Source: Candidatus Kuenenia stuttgartensis (GTDB lineage Bacteria; Planctomycetota; Planctomycetia; Pirellulales; UBA1268). From it: DNA of 43,370 nucleotides. Under the pieces are notes generated by a model that ran no database searches, was not told the origin of the DNA, and saw only the letters and a list, made by a program, of their open reading frames with translations. How positions within the stretch are numbered: position 1 is the stretch's first letter; each line of letters begins with the position of its first letter. The stretch lies in assembly GCA_945865325.1 (NCBI GenBank), contig CAMBFA010000009.1:1-43370 (forward strand), given 5' to 3'. A program made the translations under genes and the position numbers. Below are positions 17,004 to 26,344 of this stretch, one piece after another.

Positions 17004-18665
17004 TCAGGCGGGGACGGCGCTCCCGCCGGGAAGTGGTTCGCGCCACGGTCCGGCAGTGCCCCTCCGCCAGGCGACATGGCACAGCCAGTCGTCGAGCGTG
17101 GCGGGATGGTCACGACGGACATGCACGCCGCGGGTCTCCTCCCGCTCCAGGGCCGAGCGGATCATGAGCCGGGAGACTTCGAGCATGTTTTGGAGCTGCC
17201 ATCCGGCCGGATCGGAGAATTGCCGCGGCAAGACATACCGGCACCAGCCCTCGACCGTGTCGAGGGCCTCGGTCAGCGAGTCGCCGATCCGCTCCACGCC
17301 GACATGCCGCCACATCAGGCTGCGGAGAGAGTTGCGGATATCGGCCAGGTCGAGGGCGCCACGGGTGTCGGCAACGCGCGGATTGGCAAGCGGGGGGACA
17401 CGGAAATCCTCGGGCGGTCCGGCGAGAATCTCGGCGCTGGCGGCACTCCCCGCCCTCGCGCCGTAGACAAGCCCCTCCAACAAGCTGTTGCTCGCCAGCC
17501 GGTTGGCGCCGTGAAGGCCGCTCGACGTCACCTCGCCGGCGGCGAACAATCCCGGCAGGGTCGTCTGGCCGATGGCGTCGACGACGGCCCCTCCGACCAT
17601 GTAATGGGCCCCCGGCCGCACCGGGATCCGATCCCGGGCGAGATCGAGACCGAACTTCGCACAGATCTGGGCCATCCCCGGGAACCGGGCGAGCACCCTG
17701 GCAGCATCGAGATGCGACAGATCGAGGTAGACGTTGGAGTGGTGGGTGCGGGCCATGACGACGGTGATCGCCCGCGACACGACATCGCGGGGGGCGAGTT
17801 CGGCGCGGGGATCGAAGTCGGGCATGAACCGGTGGCCATCGCGATCGACGAGCCATGCACCGGCACCGCGGACGGCCTCGGTGATCAGGCTGCGAGAACC
17901 GCCGGCGATGTAAAGGACCGTCGGATGGAACTGCATGAACTCCATGTCGCGGAGCTCGCACCCAGCGCGCCACGCCAGCGCCATCCCGTCGCCGACGGCC
18001 CCCTCAGGATTGGTCGATTCCCGGTAGAGCTGGCCGGCCCCCCCGGTGGCGAGGATCGTGCGCCGGGCCCAGACAAGCGTCTTGCCATGCGCGCCGTTCC
18101 ACACCAGCGCCCCCCGGCAGATCCCTTCGTGCGTGAGGAGGTCGATGGAGAACGTGCCGGGCCACATCGCGATGTGGTCGAGCCCCCGGACCCGTTCGAT
18201 GATCGCCCGCATCACCTCCCGGCCGGTGGCGTCGCCGAGGGCGTGGACGATGCGGTGATGGCTGTGCCCCCCTTCACGCCCCAGTTCGAGCAGGCCGTCA
18301 CGCTCGTCGAACTTTGTCCCCCAGGCGATCAATTCGGCGATCCGCTGTGGCGCCTCGCGTACGACCGAATCGACCACCCCGTCGTGACACAGCCCGACGC
18401 CGGCCACGAGCGTGTCGGCGACATGGTTGTCGAAGCGATCCTCCGGATCAACGACCCCCGCGATCCCCCCCTGTGCCCATTGGCTGGACGATGTCAGAAG
18501 ATCGTCCTTCGTGACGACGGTGACCGAAAGCGAAGGGTCGACCGCCAGCGCGGCACGGAGCCCGGCCACACCCCCCCCGAGGACGAGGACGTCGGTGAAA
18601 CAGTGCTGGACTCGCTTCGGATCGAAGGCGACGAGGTACCGCGGGCCATCGAACACCTTGGTCAT
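17004..18665 (-). CDS. nadB: L-aspartate oxidase
   Basis: First step of de novo NAD synthesis: FAD-dependent oxidation of L-aspartate to iminoaspartate. The 553 residues have the FAD-binding VLVLGGGVAGLRAALA near 27-42 and SSSQWAQGGIAGV near 60-72. Further on are the HSHHRIVHALGDATGREVM stretch and MQFHPTVLYIAG in the active-site region. GAHYMVGGAVVDAIGQT, then GLFAAGEVTSSGLHGANRLASNS, are NadB rather than succinate dehydrogenase wording. The helical C-terminal domain is complete. The ATG overlaps the upstream stop (ATGA), so it is translationally coupled to the DUF4175-like gene. The nadA and nadC genes are not in the window. Confidence 0.95.
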   Translation of the reverse strand: MTKVFDGPRYLVAFDPKRVQHCFTDVLVLGGGVAGLRAALAVDPSLSVTVVTKDDLLTSSSQWAQGGIAGVVDPEDRFDNHVADTLVAGVGLCHDGVVDSVVREAPQRIAELIAWGTKFDERDGLLELGREGGHSHHRIVHALGDATGREVMRAIIERVRGLDHIAMWPGTFSIDLLTHEGICRGALVWNGAHGKTLVWARRTILATGGAGQLYRESTNPEGAVGDGMALAWRAGCELRDMEFMQFHPTVLYIAGGSRSLITEAVRGAGAWLVDRDGHRFMPDFDPRAELAPRDVVSRAITVVMARTHHSNVYLDLSHLDAARVLARFPGMAQICAKFGLDLARDRIPVRPGAHYMVGGAVVDAIGQTTLPGLFAAGEVTSSGLHGANRLASNSLLEGLVYGARAGSAASAEILAGPPEDFRVPPLANPRVADTRGALDLADIRNSLRSLMWRHVGVERIGDSLTEALDTVEGWCRYVLPRQFSDPAGWQLQNMLEVSRLMIRSALEREETRGVHVRRDHPATLDDWLCHVAWRRGTAGPWREPLPGGSAVPA

Positions 18666-21600
18666 TCTCCGGTTGTCCCCTGGGTATAGGCCTTGAACTG
18701 CTCCCGATATTCGCTCGGCGGCCGGCTTCGTCGCCCCTCCGCCTGCCCCCCCTTCACGTCCGCCGGCACATCCCTGGCACTGCGGGCCCCCTCGGCCCGC
18801 AGACCGAGGCTCCGCACCGCCCGATCGAACTCGCTCCGTTTGACCGGATCATTGCTCTTTTCGAGGGACCGCATCGCCTCCCATCGCTGGAGGAAGGCCC
18901 GCGCCTGATCGCGCGTCCAGCCGAGCTCGTCGAGAAGATCCGTCCTCCCCTTGTCGAGATCGTCCTTCAAGCTCCGAACCGCCAGATCGGCAGCGTTGCG
19001 GGCATGCGCGGTGTCCTGATCCCCCCATTCGGCTTCGGTCTTGGGGGCGTCGCCGTCGCGGCTGGGCTCCTTGTCGGGGGCTGTTCCATCGCCATTGGAC
19101 CATCCGCCTCTCCCCGTCGGGCTTGCGGCTGATCCGGGTTGTCCGTCGGGCGGTTGGTCGGGCTCGGCCCCGCCGCCCCCTTCCTGATCGCCTTCCTTCG
19201 CCCCGCCGGCCTGGGCATTTCGTGGCGGTGCTTTGGGCCCAGGCTGAGATGGATCGCTGCCGGGCTTGGCTTTACCGCCGGGCTTCTCTCCCCCCTCACC
19301 CTGCTCTCCCTCACCACCACTCCCTTCTCCCTCACCCTGCTGGCCTTCACCCTGCTGGCCTTCACCCTGCTGGCCTTCACCCTGCTGGCCTTCACCCTTC
19401 TGGCCCTCACCCTTTTGGCCCTCACCCTGCTGGCCCTCACCCTTCTGGCCCTCACCCTTTTGGCCCTCACCCTGCTGGCCCTCACCCTGCTGGCCCTCAC
19501 CCTGCTGGCCCTCACCCTGCTGGCCCTCACCCTGCTGGCCTTCACCCTGCTGGCCCTCACCCTGCTTACCTTCCTTCGGCTGACGCTTCACCGTCTCGCC
19601 GGCTTCTCCGCGCTCCGACTCACGGCGCTGGTGCTCGAGGATCCGATCCATCGCCTCGCCGTCATTCGTGCCGTCGGCCGCGACAGCATCGTTTTGGCGC
19701 TTCTTACCCGCTCCACCGGACGGCGACGGCTTCGCACCGGGCTGGGGCTTCTCCCCTCCCTCGCGCTGCTGTCCTTCCCCTTGCCCTTCGTCCTCGCCCG
19801 TCTGGTCGCGTCCCTTCCCCTCGCGCCCCTGCGGCTGCGAGCCAGGCTTCTGCCCGCTCCCTTGCTGGTCGCCGGAATCTCCGCCGTCGGCTCCCTGCTG
19901 CGGACTGCCGTTCTTCCCCGGCTTGGAGCCCTTGGGGCTCTGGTCGTTGCCGGGGCGCTGTTGCTTGCCATCCCCCTGTTGATCGTCACCACCGCCTGAC
20001 GCCCCCGGTTGTCCCTGTTCTCCTGGTGGAGGAGGGTTCGATCCGTCGTCGCTGCGCTGCCGGTCGGGTCGCTTTCGATCAGCGGGGGCGCCACGCTGCT
20101 GCTGGTCTTGGTTTTGCTGGTCTTGGTTTTGGTTTGGCTGGTCTTGGTCTCCAGACGCACCATCGTCGCGGCCGCCGTCGTCAGGTCGCCGTTGGCCAGC
20201 CCCGTCCTCCGCACCGTCGCCGCCGTCGCCGCCGTCGCCCTGACGATCCTGACGATCCTGATCCCGGCCGTCCTCCGGCTGCGCGCCCCCGTCCTGTTCG
20301 GCATCGCCCCCATCGTCGGCACGATCAGAGTCGTCAGAACGGTCCTCGCCCGGCCGCCCCTTTTTCGAGTCGTTGGGCAGATCGGGTTCGGGCTCGTCGG
20401 GCTGCGGAGCCGCCTTCTCGTCGATCCTCAATTCCTGCCAGGGCGTGACGGAGACGTTCGGTTGCTGGGGGCGGTTGTCGGTGGCGACGGCGCGGTACTG
20501 CAACACCGACCCCGCCTCAGCGCCGAGATTGAAGGGGACGAGCCGGGCCGTGCCCTTGAAGGGCCCCTGCTTCACCACCTCGAGGAGCGGCATCGGGGGC
20601 ACGGCCCGGCCGCCATCGATGCGGGTCTCGATCACCACCCGCGACAACCCGTGGTCGGGGTCGAGGGCCCGCACCCGGACCGGCACGGGGGCATCACGCG
20701 GCACCGCGAGCGGCGAATCGGTGGGCGCTTCGATCGTCACTTCCGGGGCGAGGTCGGCGACGACCTCAATGCGGTGCTCCATCGGCTCGGTGACGATCGC
20801 TTCGGGCTCCCCTTGGTTCGCCCCCCGGGGTTGGAAGAGGAGACGATAGGTCGCATGCTCCGGCGCCGTCCGGTCGGCATTCATCCGCAGCTGGAAGGTC
20901 ACCGAGGCCCGCGTCAGATCGCTCGCCCCGACCTTCATCTTCAGATCGCGCTGGCCGTCGCAGGCGAAATCGATCCAGGCCGCGTCGATCGGCTGGTTGC
21001 ATTCGGCGATGAGCGTCACCTGCGTCTCTTCGGGCGCCTTCAAATCCCCCTGCCAGGCGACCGTCTCCGGAGCCCGGGCGATGTAGGCGGGGAAGTCGTA
21101 GCGGGCCTCGCGCACCAAGAGCGACGGGGCATCGACGACGATCAGACGCACCGGCTCGCTGCGGGCGTCACCGGCGGCGATCGTGAGCTCGATCGAGTTC
21201 TCCAATCCGCGCACCGCATCAGGGAGGAAGGCCGTGAACGACCTGGCGGCCTCCCCTTCCCCGGCCCCACGGACCATGTCGATCCGCCAGGGGGTGCCGG
21301 CGGGATCATGGGAGCCGTCGTCCTTCACCGGCACGACATGGACGACCGGCTGCTCACCGCCGCGAAGGCCGCGGACCGCCGCTGCCAGAACGAGCTGCCT
21401 GCCGCGCACGAGGGTCGCCGATCCCCGCTCAACCACCACCTCCTGCGCCTCAGGACCGGCGCCGACGAATTGCGGATCGACCACCCCCGCCCCCGGCATC
21501 CGCCAATGGAGCCGCGGAGGATCAACGCGGACGCGCGACGGAGCCGCGATCCCAGCCCACGGCGCCACCAACCGCACCGCGCTGATCAGGAGGCTCTTGG

Positions 21601-22177
21601 GCGCCACGACCTCATAAAGGCAGGCCAGCCCCACCAACGCCGCCAACAGCATCGCCAGACGGACGGCGAGCGTGCGGTCGATGACCCCGTCGGAGGGGAC
21701 GTCGGCAAGGCGCTTCGCGGCACGCTTCTCCAACGATCGCACGACGACGGCGCTGCTCCCCTCGGGATGCGCCTTGACGAGCACCGTGTTGACCAGATCG
21801 TTGTGGAGCTCGGGATGCTCCCGCTCGATCGCCCGGGCGGCGTAGACGAGATTCACCCGGTAACGGACCAACGGCAGGAGCCAGCGCACGGCCGCGCCGG
21901 CCAGCGCCAGCCCTCCGGCCGCCAGCCACCCCCACCGCACCCCCCGGGGCAGTCCACCGGGAACGATCCAATGTTCGGCCAGAACCCCGAGCGCCAGCCA
22001 AATGGCCGCCGCCACCGCCGCGGCGAGGAGGAAGTTCGTCAGCGCCACCCCCTTGAAATCGGCCCCGGCCGCTTCGAGGCGACGAACGAGATACCGATCG
22101 GAGTTGGACTGTTCCTCGTCGGCAGTCCAGCCGCCGACGACGAGCGCCTCGGCGCTGTTGGAAGACACGCTGGCCAT
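18662..22177 (-). CDS. Giant DUF4175-like membrane protein with low-complexity Gly/Glu/Gln region
   Basis: An 1171-residue protein. Three membrane segments are predicted by eye in the first 190 residues (about 45-67, 80-102, 170-190). A long extracytoplasmic beta-rich region follows, with Ig-like wording (VRVDPPRLHWRMPG, DFPAYIARAPETVAWQGDL, PRDAPVPVRVRALDPDHGLS). From about 590 to 1030 it becomes extreme low complexity rich in Asp, Gly, Gln and Pro, including fifteen 5-residue repeats. A folded-looking helical tail (about 1050-1165) includes DELGWTRDQARAFLQRWEAM. Architecture and N-terminal wording resemble DUF4175-type proteins found in Planctomycetota and Bacteroidota, but I cannot verify the family by search. 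ATG at 22177 with GAGGGAA upstream. It overlaps nadB by four bases. Function unknown; envelope location inferred. Confidence 0.78.
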   Translation of the reverse strand: MASVSSNSAEALVVGGWTADEEQSNSDRYLVRRLEAAGADFKGVALTNFLLAAAVAAAIWLALGVLAEHWIVPGGLPRGVRWGWLAAGGLALAGAAVRWLLPLVRYRVNLVYAARAIEREHPELHNDLVNTVLVKAHPEGSSAVVVRSLEKRAAKRLADVPSDGVIDRTLAVRLAMLLAALVGLACLYEVVAPKSLLISAVRLVAPWAGIAAPSRVRVDPPRLHWRMPGAGVVDPQFVGAGPEAQEVVVERGSATLVRGRQLVLAAAVRGLRGGEQPVVHVVPVKDDGSHDPAGTPWRIDMVRGAGEGEAARSFTAFLPDAVRGLENSIELTIAAGDARSEPVRLIVVDAPSLLVREARYDFPAYIARAPETVAWQGDLKAPEETQVTLIAECNQPIDAAWIDFACDGQRDLKMKVGASDLTRASVTFQLRMNADRTAPEHATYRLLFQPRGANQGEPEAIVTEPMEHRIEVVADLAPEVTIEAPTDSPLAVPRDAPVPVRVRALDPDHGLSRVVIETRIDGGRAVPPMPLLEVVKQGPFKGTARLVPFNLGAEAGSVLQYRAVATDNRPQQPNVSVTPWQELRIDEKAAPQPDEPEPDLPNDSKKGRPGEDRSDDSDRADDGGDAEQDGGAQPEDGRDQDRQDRQGDGGDGGDGAEDGAGQRRPDDGGRDDGASGDQDQPNQNQDQQNQDQQQRGAPADRKRPDRQRSDDGSNPPPPGEQGQPGASGGGDDQQGDGKQQRPGNDQSPKGSKPGKNGSPQQGADGGDSGDQQGSGQKPGSQPQGREGKGRDQTGEDEGQGEGQQREGGEKPQPGAKPSPSGGAGKKRQNDAVAADGTNDGEAMDRILEHQRRESERGEAGETVKRQPKEGKQGEGQQGEGQQGEGQQGEGQQGEGQQGEGQQGEGQKGEGQKGEGQQGEGQKGEGQKGEGQQGEGQQGEGQQGEGQQGEGEGSGGEGEQGEGGEKPGGKAKPGSDPSQPGPKAPPRNAQAGGAKEGDQEGGGGAEPDQPPDGQPGSAASPTGRGGWSNGDGTAPDKEPSRDGDAPKTEAEWGDQDTAHARNAADLAVRSLKDDLDKGRTDLLDELGWTRDQARAFLQRWEAMRSLEKSNDPVKRSEFDRAVRSLGLRAEGARSARDVPADVKGGQAEGRRSRPPSEYREQFKAYTQGTTGE
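19335..19559. repeat. Fifteen in-frame tandem 15-bp repeats inside the DUF4175-like gene
   Basis: The + strand shows CCCTGCTGGCCNTCA repeated 15 times without interruption. Variant units have CCCTTCTGG or CCCTTTTGG. On the minus strand each unit encodes Gly-Glu-Gly-Gln-Gln or Gly-Glu-Gly-Gln-Lys: 11 QQ and 4 QK units at about residues 873-947. The unit is a multiple of three, so gain or loss of copies keeps the frame. Degenerate units flank both ends. Variation between units is mostly at third positions, except for the Q/K change. Confidence 0.93.
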
Positions 22178-22249
22178 GACACGGTTCCCTCGCGGCTTTT
22201 CGCCCGTCGGTCACTGAAGCCCAGAGGTTCCCCTGCCGGCTCCTCATGA

Positions 22250-22255
22250 AGTATA
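22250..22255 (-). promoter_or_regulatory. Candidate -10 element for the DUF4175-like gene
   Basis: On the minus strand the sequence reads TATACT, five of six matches to the sigma-70 -10 consensus, about 73 bp before the ATG at 22177. No clear -35 is seen at the right spacing. It is the best candidate in the divergent gap to lpxK. On the other strand, TACACT at 22350-22355 is a weaker candidate for lpxK. Confidence 0.35.
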
Positions 22256-22407
22256 TCGGCAGCCTCTGGCCGGAGGCCGGCCAGCGTCGATCGGCAGCGG
22301 CAAATCCGCCGGGAACGACCGCCGCCCGCCACGATCGGTCCGGAAGCACTACACTTCCCGTTTCCTGGCAAGCCCGCGGGGCCCGGGCCGACCGACGGAT
22401 CGACCTC

Positions 22408-23526
22408 ATGCCTCATCCTGACGCAGAATCGTTCAAGCAACTCGTTGATGGGACCGACGCCCGCGCCGCGGCGACACTCGCGCGTCTCGCCCTGGCTCCG
22501 CTCGGCGCCGCCTGGGCGACGGTGATGGCCCTGCGCAACACCGCCTACGACCGCGGCTGGCTCACCGCGGCGCCGGCCGGCCTCCCGGTCGTAGGTGTCG
22601 GTAACCTCACGCTCGGGGGCACTGGCAAGACCCCCTTGGTGGCCTGGGTCGTCCGCCGTCTGGTGGCCCTCCACCGCCAGCCGGCGATCGTCAGCCGGGG
22701 ATACGCGGCCGCGGCCGGGCAACAGAGCGACGAAGCGGCCGAACTGGCGCTGCTGCTCCCCGGAATCTTGCACGTTGCCTGCCGCGATCGGGTCGTGGCC
22801 GCCGCCGCCGCCGCCGCAGGCGGCGCCGACATCGTCGTGCTCGACGACGGCTTCCAGCACCGCCGTCTGGCCCGCGATCTCGATCTCGTGGCCGTCGATG
22901 CCACCGATCCGTTCGGATGTGGCCACGTCTTCCCCAGGGGGCTGCTCCGTGAGCGGCTCTCCGGGCTCGCCCGGGCCGACGCCACGATCCTGACGCGGGC
23001 CGGGAGCGTCGCGCCCGAGCGGCGGGCGGAGATCCGCGACCGTCTGGCCGAGGCCTGTGGCGGAGCGCTCCCCGGGGTGTGGGCCGAGGCGAGCCATGCG
23101 CCCGTTGCCGTCCGTGACCAGGTGGGGGTAAGGCACACGACCGACTGGCTCGCCGGCCGCCGGATCGCCGCGTTCGCCGGGATTGGCAATCCTTCGGCCT
23201 TCCGCCAAACCCTCGCCACGCTCGGCGCCGAGGTCGTCGCCTTCCGCCCCTATGCCGACCACCACGCCTACACCCCGGCGGATCGCGCCGAGCTGGCCGC
23301 CTGGGCCCGTGGCCACGGGGCCGAGGGGCTCGTCACAACGCTCAAAGACCTGGTCAAAATCCCCGCCAGAGTCTCCGACGAGTTGCCGATCATGGCGCTG
23401 GAGATCGCGCTGGTGGTGGAGAGCGGCGAGACGGCACTTTGCTCCCTCGTCGATCGGCTCGCGGTGGCCCGCCCCCCGTCCGCCAGAGGAGTCCGCGCCA
23501 CAGGCCCCGAGGCGAGCCCGCGATGA
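22408..23526 (+). CDS. lpxK: Tetraacyldisaccharide 4'-kinase
   Basis: Phosphorylates the 4' position of the lipid A disaccharide precursor at the inner membrane. The 372-residue product has an N-terminal membrane-associated segment (about 22-40), VGVGNLTLGGTGKTP with the Walker A loop (about 62-76), SRGYA and the hallmark DDGFQHRRLARDLDLV. Further on, FPRGLLRERLSGLARAD and FAGIGNPSAF are equally typical. The ATG at 22408 is the first methionine giving family-length sequence; the open frame upstream has no similarity. It shows that this lineage makes lipid A. Its stop overlaps the next start (ATGA), coupling it to two glycosyltransferase genes. Confidence 0.95.
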   Translation: MPHPDAESFKQLVDGTDARAAATLARLALAPLGAAWATVMALRNTAYDRGWLTAAPAGLPVVGVGNLTLGGTGKTPLVAWVVRRLVALHRQPAIVSRGYAAAAGQQSDEAAELALLLPGILHVACRDRVVAAAAAAAGGADIVVLDDGFQHRRLARDLDLVAVDATDPFGCGHVFPRGLLRERLSGLARADATILTRAGSVAPERRAEIRDRLAEACGGALPGVWAEASHAPVAVRDQVGVRHTTDWLAGRRIAAFAGIGNPSAFRQTLATLGAEVVAFRPYADHHAYTPADRAELAAWARGHGAEGLVTTLKDLVKIPARVSDELPIMALEIALVVESGETALCSLVDRLAVARPPSARGVRATGPEASPR

Positions 23527-25226
23527 GCGCCGCACCGCCACGATTGATCCTCGTCGATCCCTGTCTCGACGGCCCCGGTTCGCATCCCTGGCAGTATGCC
23601 GTGGCGGTGCTCGGCGCCGCGCGCCGCCGCGGGTGGGGGTGCGATCTCGTCTGTCGATCGACTGCCGAGCTTCCCGCCGAGGCCTGCGCCGGATGGCGGA
23701 TATGGCCGGTGCTCCGCTTTCCCGGGACCTCGAAGCTCACCGCCTTTGCCGAGCTCGACCGGCTCGCTCCCGATGGGCGGCCACGGTGGCAGCCTCCGTG
23801 GTTGGCCTGGATACGACGGCAGCGAAGGCGGGAACGCGTGGCGGCCTTCGCCACCGATCTCGCCCCCGTCGTTGCCGACCTCGCCCCGGGTGATCAGCTC
23901 CTCGTCGCCACCGCCTCCGAGCTCGACGCCCTCGGGCTAGCGCAGGCGATCGACGCCTCACGCCCCCCGACGGGGATCGGCTGGCACCTCCAATTCCATA
24001 CGCCTCTCCTCCCCCCTCCCCCGGCCGAACCCGACATCGCCACCAGCCGGATCGCCCGCGTCGGCCGATGCCTCGACGAGGCGATCCGCCGCGCGGCCCC
24101 CCACCGGCTCCGCTTCCACGCACCGACCGGGGAACTGGCGGCGGAATGGTCGCAGGTCGGCGCCGAGGCGATCTCGATGCTCCCGTATCCGGTCGACGGC
24201 ATCCTCGAGACGGCGCCCGATCCCCCCCGGCCAACCCTGTCCGGCGATCGCTTCCGCGTCGCCCTGCTCGGCGACGCACGCAGCGAGAAAAACTCCCACC
24301 TCACCCCCGCGCTCTTGGAGCGGATCATCGCGATCCCGACCTGCGCCGCCCGGCTGCGGTTCGCCATCCAAACCAACCCAGGCTTCAACCCCCGTTCACG
24401 CCGTCCGGCCGACATCCTCGTTGCCGGCGCGCTTGGGGCGCTGGCGCACCGCGATGACGCCCTCGTCGAACGCCTCGCCGGACCACTCGCGTTCAACGCC
24501 TACCGGCACCAGCTCCAGCTCGCCGACGTCTTCCTGCTTCCCTACGACCAGCGCTGCTACCGGCAACGGTGCTCCGCCATCCTGCTCGAGGCCCTCGCCT
24601 CCGGGAAGGTGCCGATCGTTACCGGCGGCGGATGGATGGCCCGTTGCCTGCTCCCTGCGCTGCGGTCCCACGTCGATCGGCTCGAACGGGAGTATCCGCT
24701 GGCCGGCGTGGAGACGATTGGCCCCGGGGCCATCGCGGCCGGGGCGGGGCGACAGCTCCCGGTCCTGCCGCCGGCCGGGGCCGGGCTGGTCGTCGTCGAG
24801 GTGTCGTGGGCCGCCCGCGGCGCCGCGGCCTTCCTCGCCGCGCCGGTGAGCGTGACGTTCGGCGCCGACGCCACGCCGGCCGCGGCGATCCTCCAAGCCG
24901 ACCCCACCGGTCTGCCGGTGCCGGTGGTGTTCCGACTCCGCCGCCCCAGCGACGGTGGCGGTCCCCTGGCGTTCTCGTTCGGGCCGGCGTTTCCCGGCGG
25001 CCGGTCTGCCGCGCTGGCCGAAGTGTGCCTCCGCTGGCTGCAGGGTGGCCAAGCGGCCGCGCTTGCCCGGGTAGGCATCGTGACGGCCGATGCCGAAGGG
25101 GGAGCGGCGGCGCTGGCGGAGTTCGTCGACCACGCCGGGCATTACCGCGCCACCGCCGCGGAGGCGGCCGGGGCCTTCCGGCGGGCGCACGCCCCCGAGG
25201 ATGTCCTGGAGGGACTCCTGGCATGA
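23523..25226 (+). CDS. Glycosyltransferase-like protein (GT-B/GT4 type) with extra C-terminal region
   Basis: A 567-residue protein. The N-terminal half opens with RLILVDPCLDGPGSHPWQYA. The middle has the layout of a GT-B glycosyltransferase C-terminal lobe: FRVALLGDARSEKNSHLTPALLERI, then LQLADVFLLPYDQRCYRQRCSAILLEALASGKVPIV. The latter carries the nucleotide-sugar-binding region normally containing E-x7-E; here the second acidic residue is not obvious. From about 400 on, a further 165-residue stretch rich in Ala and Gly has no clear family resemblance. Starts overlap on both sides (ATGA with lpxK and with the next gene), so it belongs to an LPS or surface-glycan operon. Donor and acceptor unknown. 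Confidence 0.75.
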   Translation: MSAAPPRLILVDPCLDGPGSHPWQYAVAVLGAARRRGWGCDLVCRSTAELPAEACAGWRIWPVLRFPGTSKLTAFAELDRLAPDGRPRWQPPWLAWIRRQRRRERVAAFATDLAPVVADLAPGDQLLVATASELDALGLAQAIDASRPPTGIGWHLQFHTPLLPPPPAEPDIATSRIARVGRCLDEAIRRAAPHRLRFHAPTGELAAEWSQVGAEAISMLPYPVDGILETAPDPPRPTLSGDRFRVALLGDARSEKNSHLTPALLERIIAIPTCAARLRFAIQTNPGFNPRSRRPADILVAGALGALAHRDDALVERLAGPLAFNAYRHQLQLADVFLLPYDQRCYRQRCSAILLEALASGKVPIVTGGGWMARCLLPALRSHVDRLEREYPLAGVETIGPGAIAAGAGRQLPVLPPAGAGLVVVEVSWAARGAAAFLAAPVSVTFGADATPAAAILQADPTGLPVPVVFRLRRPSDGGGPLAFSFGPAFPGGRSAALAEVCLRWLQGGQAAALARVGIVTADAEGGAAALAEFVDHAGHYRATAAEAAGAFRRAHAPEDVLEGLLA

Positions 25227-26329
25227 CGCCCCCCGACATCTCGCTGATCGTCAACACCTTCGAGAAGCCACGACACCTGGCCCTCGTCCTCGGGTCGATC
25301 GCCCTCCAGACCGGGGTCGACGGTCGATTCGAAGTCGTGGTGGCCGACGATGGTTCAGACGTCGACACCCAAACGATCGTGGCCGAGTTTGCTCGCCGCG
25401 TCCCCTTCCCGGTGGCGTTCACCACCGAGCCCCACGACGGTTTCCGTCTGGCACGCGTCCGCAACCGGGGCGCCGCCCTCGCCGGAGGCGACACGCTCCT
25501 GTTCCTCGACGGTGACTCGGTTCTCCCCCCCGATCATGTCGCCACGCACCTGGCCGCCCGGCGCCCCGGATGGGCACGGATCGGGGACGTCGTCCGGCTG
25601 CCCGAGTCCGTCTCGCGCGATCTCACCCCGTCTGGTTTGGCGTCGGTCGATCTGCGCCGTCTCGCCCCGCGCGAGGAGTTGCAGCGGCTGTCACACCGCC
25701 ACCGCAAGAGCGCCTTCCAGAATCTCCTCCGCCATCCCTCGAAGCCGCGGCTGGCCGGTGGCAACTTCGCCGTCTGGAGGCACGATTACCTCCGCGTCAA
25801 CGGATCCGACGAGCGGTTTCGCGGCTGGGGGCAGGAGGATGACGACCTCGGGTTGCGGCTGCGGGGCGCGGGAATCCGGCTGGCATCGATCCTCGACCGG
25901 ACGTTCACATTTCACGTCTGGCATCCGAGCGATCCGTCGGCGACTCCGCGGTGGAGAGACGGCGTCAATATCTCCTACTTCCTCCGCCGCGGCCGGTTGA
26001 CACGCTGCCGCCGGGGCCTTGAATCCCGCGGTCCCACAGCCATCCGCTGGGGGCTCCCGTCCGACGGCGCCATCGGCTTGTCAGCCCTGCTCGCGGCCTC
26101 CCTGGCCGATGCCCCCAGGGCAGGGATCGACGAGCCCTGCGAGATCGACGTCGTTGTCTGGCCGGGGAGGGGCCGGTTCCACCGCCGGGCCGAGTGCCGC
26201 TTCCTGCTGGTCGAGGCGGGGGCGAGCGAACGATGCCCGGCGAGGCTCCGTCACCAAGCCGACCAGATCGAAACTCTGGCGGCCGACGACGAGATCGGAC
26301 TGGTCGCTCTGCTCGAGGAGGTCGGCTGA
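25223..26329 (+). CDS. Family 2 glycosyltransferase with galactosyltransferase-like C-terminus
   Basis: A 368-residue inverting GT-A glycosyltransferase. PDISLIVNTFEKPRHLALVL opens the nucleotide-binding fold. VVVADDGSD follows near residue 40, and LLFLDGDSVLPP carries the DxD metal motif near 93-97. LAGGNFAVWRHDYLRVNGSDE and FRGWGQEDDDLGLRL match the galactosyltransferase C-terminal region found in chondroitin-polymerase-like enzymes. FTFHVWHP follows. The last 90 residues are less conserved. The start overlaps the previous stop (ATGA). It probably adds a sugar in the same pathway as the preceding glycosyltransferase and LpxK. The gene converges on rpmG with 15 bp between stops. Confidence 0.88.
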   Translation: MTPPDISLIVNTFEKPRHLALVLGSIALQTGVDGRFEVVVADDGSDVDTQTIVAEFARRVPFPVAFTTEPHDGFRLARVRNRGAALAGGDTLLFLDGDSVLPPDHVATHLAARRPGWARIGDVVRLPESVSRDLTPSGLASVDLRRLAPREELQRLSHRHRKSAFQNLLRHPSKPRLAGGNFAVWRHDYLRVNGSDERFRGWGQEDDDLGLRLRGAGIRLASILDRTFTFHVWHPSDPSATPRWRDGVNISYFLRRGRLTRCRRGLESRGPTAIRWGLPSDGAIGLSALLAASLADAPRAGIDEPCEIDVVVWPGRGRFHRRAECRFLLVEAGASERCPARLRHQADQIETLAADDEIGLVALLEEVG

Positions 26330-26344
26330 CGCGCGGGGCTCGAA

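Noticed and set aside
19139-19999. + strand frame encoding a highly hydrophobic LLALTLLAF repeat
   Set aside because: It is the complement of the GEGQQ repeats. No start signal supports it, and the sense frame continues cleanly on both sides of the array.
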